A stretch of 7,279 bases of DNA. It comes from Pseudomonadota bacterium (GTDB lineage Bacteria; Pseudomonadota; Gammaproteobacteria; Burkholderiales; SG8-39). Under the pieces are notes generated by a model, which ran no database searches, was not told where the DNA came from, and was given only the letters and a program-made list of their open reading frames with translations. The position numbers were made by a program, and so were the translations under genes. Positions 5,629 through 7,279 of the stretch are shown here, piece by piece. The stretch is from NCBI GenBank assembly GCA_003242425.1, contig QGUL01000083.1, positions 1 to 7,279 of the forward strand, written 5' to 3'. Positions within the stretch are counted from its first letter, which is position 1. Every line of letters starts with the position of its first letter.

Positions 5629-6489
5629 TTAACGGGCCAGGCGCGGGTCGAGCAGGTCGCGCAAGCGGTCGGCGACCAGGTTGATGCTGACGATGGTGGC
5701 GACGAGCGCCAGGCCCGGAAAGACGCTGATCCAGTAATGGCCGGAGAGGAGATAGTTGTAGCCCTTGGCGATCAGCAGGCCGAGCGAAGGTTCGGTGATG
5801 GGCAGCCCGAGCCCCAGGAAGGACAGCGTCGCCTCCAGCGTGATGGCCGCGGCGATCTGTGTTGTCGCCACCACCACGAGCGGCGGCAGGCAGTTCGGCA
5901 ACAGATGGCGCATCAGTACCCGCGCGGTGCCCACACCCTGGCAGACGGCGGCCTCGATGTATTCCTTGCGGCTTTCCACCACTGCGGCGGAACGTGCGGT
6001 GCGCGCGTAATAGGCCCATTGCACCGCGATCAGCGCGACGATCACTTTCTCCACGCCCTGACCCAGCACGGCAATGAGGATGAGGGCGATGAGGATGGCC
6101 GGGAAGGAGAGCTGCAGATCGACGATGCGCATCACCATGCTTTCGAACCAGCCGCCGAAATAACCCGCCGCCACGCCGAGCAGCGCACCCAGCGCCAACG
6201 CGCAGAGCGTCGCGCTCACACCGACATAGAGACTGCTGCGCAGGCCGTAGAAAATCGCCGATAGCATGTCGCGGCCCTGTTCGTCGGTGCCGAGCCAGTA
6301 GCGCCGCCCGCCGTCGAGCGATGCGGCGCCGGGCGGCAGGCGGCCTTCCATCACATCGAGCTGCGCGAGATCGTAAGGATCCTGCGGCGCGATAAGCGGC
6401 GCGAATACGGCCGCCAGCACGATGAGCGCGAGCGCGAACGCCGCGCCCAGCGCCAGGGGACTCGCTGCGAAGCGGCGCAATGCGCTCAT
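5629..6489 (-). CDS. ABC transporter permease, DppC/OppC type
   Basis: This is an inner-membrane permease of the peptide/nickel/opine ABC importer family, which forms the translocation channel as a heterodimer with the DppB-like partner. The 286-residue product starts with a cytoplasmic stub and a first membrane helix at about 11-33, followed by the OppC-type N-terminal PQDPYD segment at 35-40. WLGTDEQGRDMLS at 65-77 then leads into the transport domain, with membrane helices near 85-110, 125-145, 150-165, 203-228 and 252-272. The ATPase-contacting EAA loop is visible: EAA at 179-181, G185, and HLLPN at 195-199. It ends with the typical DRLRDLLDPR. The reading frame is open further upstream to 6948, but the true start is the ATG at 6489, which overlaps the stop of the upstream permease gene as ATGA and gives the family N-terminus. 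The substrate (peptide, nickel, opine or other) cannot be read from the permease alone, so I give no symbol. Confidence 0.92.
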   Translation of the reverse strand: MSALRRFAASPLALGAAFALALIVLAAVFAPLIAPQDPYDLAQLDVMEGRLPPGAASLDGGRRYWLGTDEQGRDMLSAIFYGLRSSLYVGVSATLCALALGALLGVAAGYFGGWFESMVMRIVDLQLSFPAILIALILIAVLGQGVEKVIVALIAVQWAYYARTARSAAVVESRKEYIEAAVCQGVGTARVLMRHLLPNCLPPLVVVATTQIAAAITLEATLSFLGLGLPITEPSLGLLIAKGYNYLLSGHYWISVFPGLALVATIVSINLVADRLRDLLDPRLAR

Positions 6490-7279
6490 GTCCGCCCCGC
6501 CACACGTACGCGCGGGTCGAGGAGGCCGTAGAGCACGTCGACCACGAAGTTGATGAGCACGAACAGCAGCACCGTGAGCAGCATGTAGGCGACCACCACC
6601 GGACGGTCGAGCACGTTGATGGCGTCGATCAGCAGTTTCCCCGCGCCCGGCCACGCGAAGATGGTTTCGGTCACGACCGCGAAGGCGACCAGCGAGCCGA
6701 ACTCCAGTCCGATCACGGTCGTGACGGGAAGCATGATGTTCTTCAGCACATGCCGCCGCACCACCTGGCCTTCGTTCAAGCCCTTGGCGCGCGCCGTGCG
6801 CACGTAGTCCTGCAGCATGGCTTCGCGCGTGCCGCTGCGCGCCAGTCGTACGAGCAGCGAAAGCTTGAACAGCGCCAGGTTGAACGCCGGCAGCGCGAGA
6901 TGGGCGAGCCCTTCGAGCGAAGTGAAGCTCACCGGCACGCCGAACCATTCCGTGGTCGGGCCGCGGCCGCTCGCGGGCAGCCAGCCGAGCTGCACGCCGA
7001 AGAACATGATGAGCAGCAGACCCACCCAGAAGGTGGGCAGCGAAAAGCCCAGGATCGAGCCCGCCATGATGGTTTTGGCGAGCCAGGAGTCGGGCCGCAT
7101 GCCGGCCCAGACGCCGAGCGGCAGGCCGATCACGACGGCGATGACCATGGCCGCGACCGCGAGCTCCAGCGTCGCCGGCAGACGCGACAGCACCAGTTCC
7201 AGCGCCGGCACGTTGTAGACGAAGGACTGGCCCAGATCGCCGCGCAGGGCATGGGCGAGAAAGGCGAGGTACTGCCGCC
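6486..7279 (-). CDS. ABC transporter permease, DppB/OppB type (partial, 5' end beyond window)
   Basis: This is the partner permease of the peptide/nickel/opine ABC family. The frame stays open to the right edge, so the gene enters the window already in progress; 263 residues are visible out of a usual 305-340. The first visible residues, QYLAFLAHALRGDLGQSF, are the conserved periplasmic segment after the first membrane helix, so a GTG at 7211 is internal and not the start. Next come RLPATLEL and membrane helices, the SLPTFWVGLLLIMFFG segment, then the EAA-type loop (DYVRTARAKGLNEGQVV, HVLKNIMLPV). The FAWPGAGKLLIDAI segment follows, and it closes with VDVLYGLLDPRVR. Its TGA overlaps the downstream permease ATG by four bases (ATGA, 6489-6486), indicating one operon and translational coupling. 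The binding protein and ATPases are absent here and would be expected upstream, to the right of 7279, or elsewhere. Confidence 0.92.
   Translation of the reverse strand, partial: RQYLAFLAHALRGDLGQSFVYNVPALELVLSRLPATLELAVAAMVIAVVIGLPLGVWAGMRPDSWLAKTIMAGSILGFSLPTFWVGLLLIMFFGVQLGWLPASGRGPTTEWFGVPVSFTSLEGLAHLALPAFNLALFKLSLLVRLARSGTREAMLQDYVRTARAKGLNEGQVVRRHVLKNIMLPVTTVIGLEFGSLVAFAVVTETIFAWPGAGKLLIDAINVLDRPVVVAYMLLTVLLFVLINFVVDVLYGLLDPRVRVAGRT

Noticed and set aside
4366..6264. A 632-codon open frame on the + strand opposite the deacylase and DppC-like permease
   Set aside because: It is antisense to two genes with complete family motifs, its product is histidine/arginine/glutamine-rich low-information sequence, and its first bases lie in the rplS terminator. 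Long antisense frames are expected in GC-rich genomes.
7209..7211. GTG as the start of the DppB-like gene
   Set aside because: The frame stays open upstream to the edge and encodes the conserved DppB segment ALRGDLGQSF, so this GTG is internal.

Overview
This is a GC-rich chromosomal window carrying mostly conserved housekeeping genes. Every complete gene has a recognisable family and intact key motifs. I see no insertion sequence, phage gene, CRISPR array, tRNA or rRNA. The protein sequences (for example the L19 segment [13 protein letters not shown] and the YpjD-type C-terminus) and the gene order look like a betaproteobacterium. Rhodocyclales (Azoarcus/Thauera-like) is my best guess, made by recall of sequence style and not by a search.

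Left part (1-2191). A CcsA/YpjD-type cytochrome c assembly membrane protein is read leftward from 777 and runs off the window edge without a stop. It is divergent from ffh, the protein component of the signal recognition particle, which is read rightward from 836. Only 58 bp separate the two start codons.

Centre (2236-4372). This is the classic ribosomal operon rpsP-rimM-trmD-rplS: protein bS16, the 30S maturation factor RimM, the tRNA m1G37 methyltransferase TrmD and protein bL19. A good sigma70-type promoter with a GC-rich discriminator precedes rpsP, and a strong intrinsic terminator follows rplS. Two clean stem-loops lie in non-coding RNA of this operon: one in the rpsP leader next to the Shine-Dalgarno, and one between trmD and rplS. 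They may help set the different expression levels of the ribosomal proteins and the modification enzymes.

Right part (4378-7279), all read leftward and convergent with the ribosomal operon. Two inner-membrane permeases of the peptide/nickel ABC family (DppB-like, cut by the right edge; DppC-like, complete) overlap by ATGA. After a 72 bp gap comes an M20-family deacylase of the acetylornithine deacetylase (ArgE) type. The transporter's binding protein and ATPases are not in the window; if they are linked, they lie to the right of 7279.

I did not find a credible undescribed system. What merits a second look is regulatory: the two operon stem-loops, the T-run at the predicted rpsP transcription start, the poorly equipped rimM start, and the association of an ArgE-type deacylase with a peptide-type permease pair.
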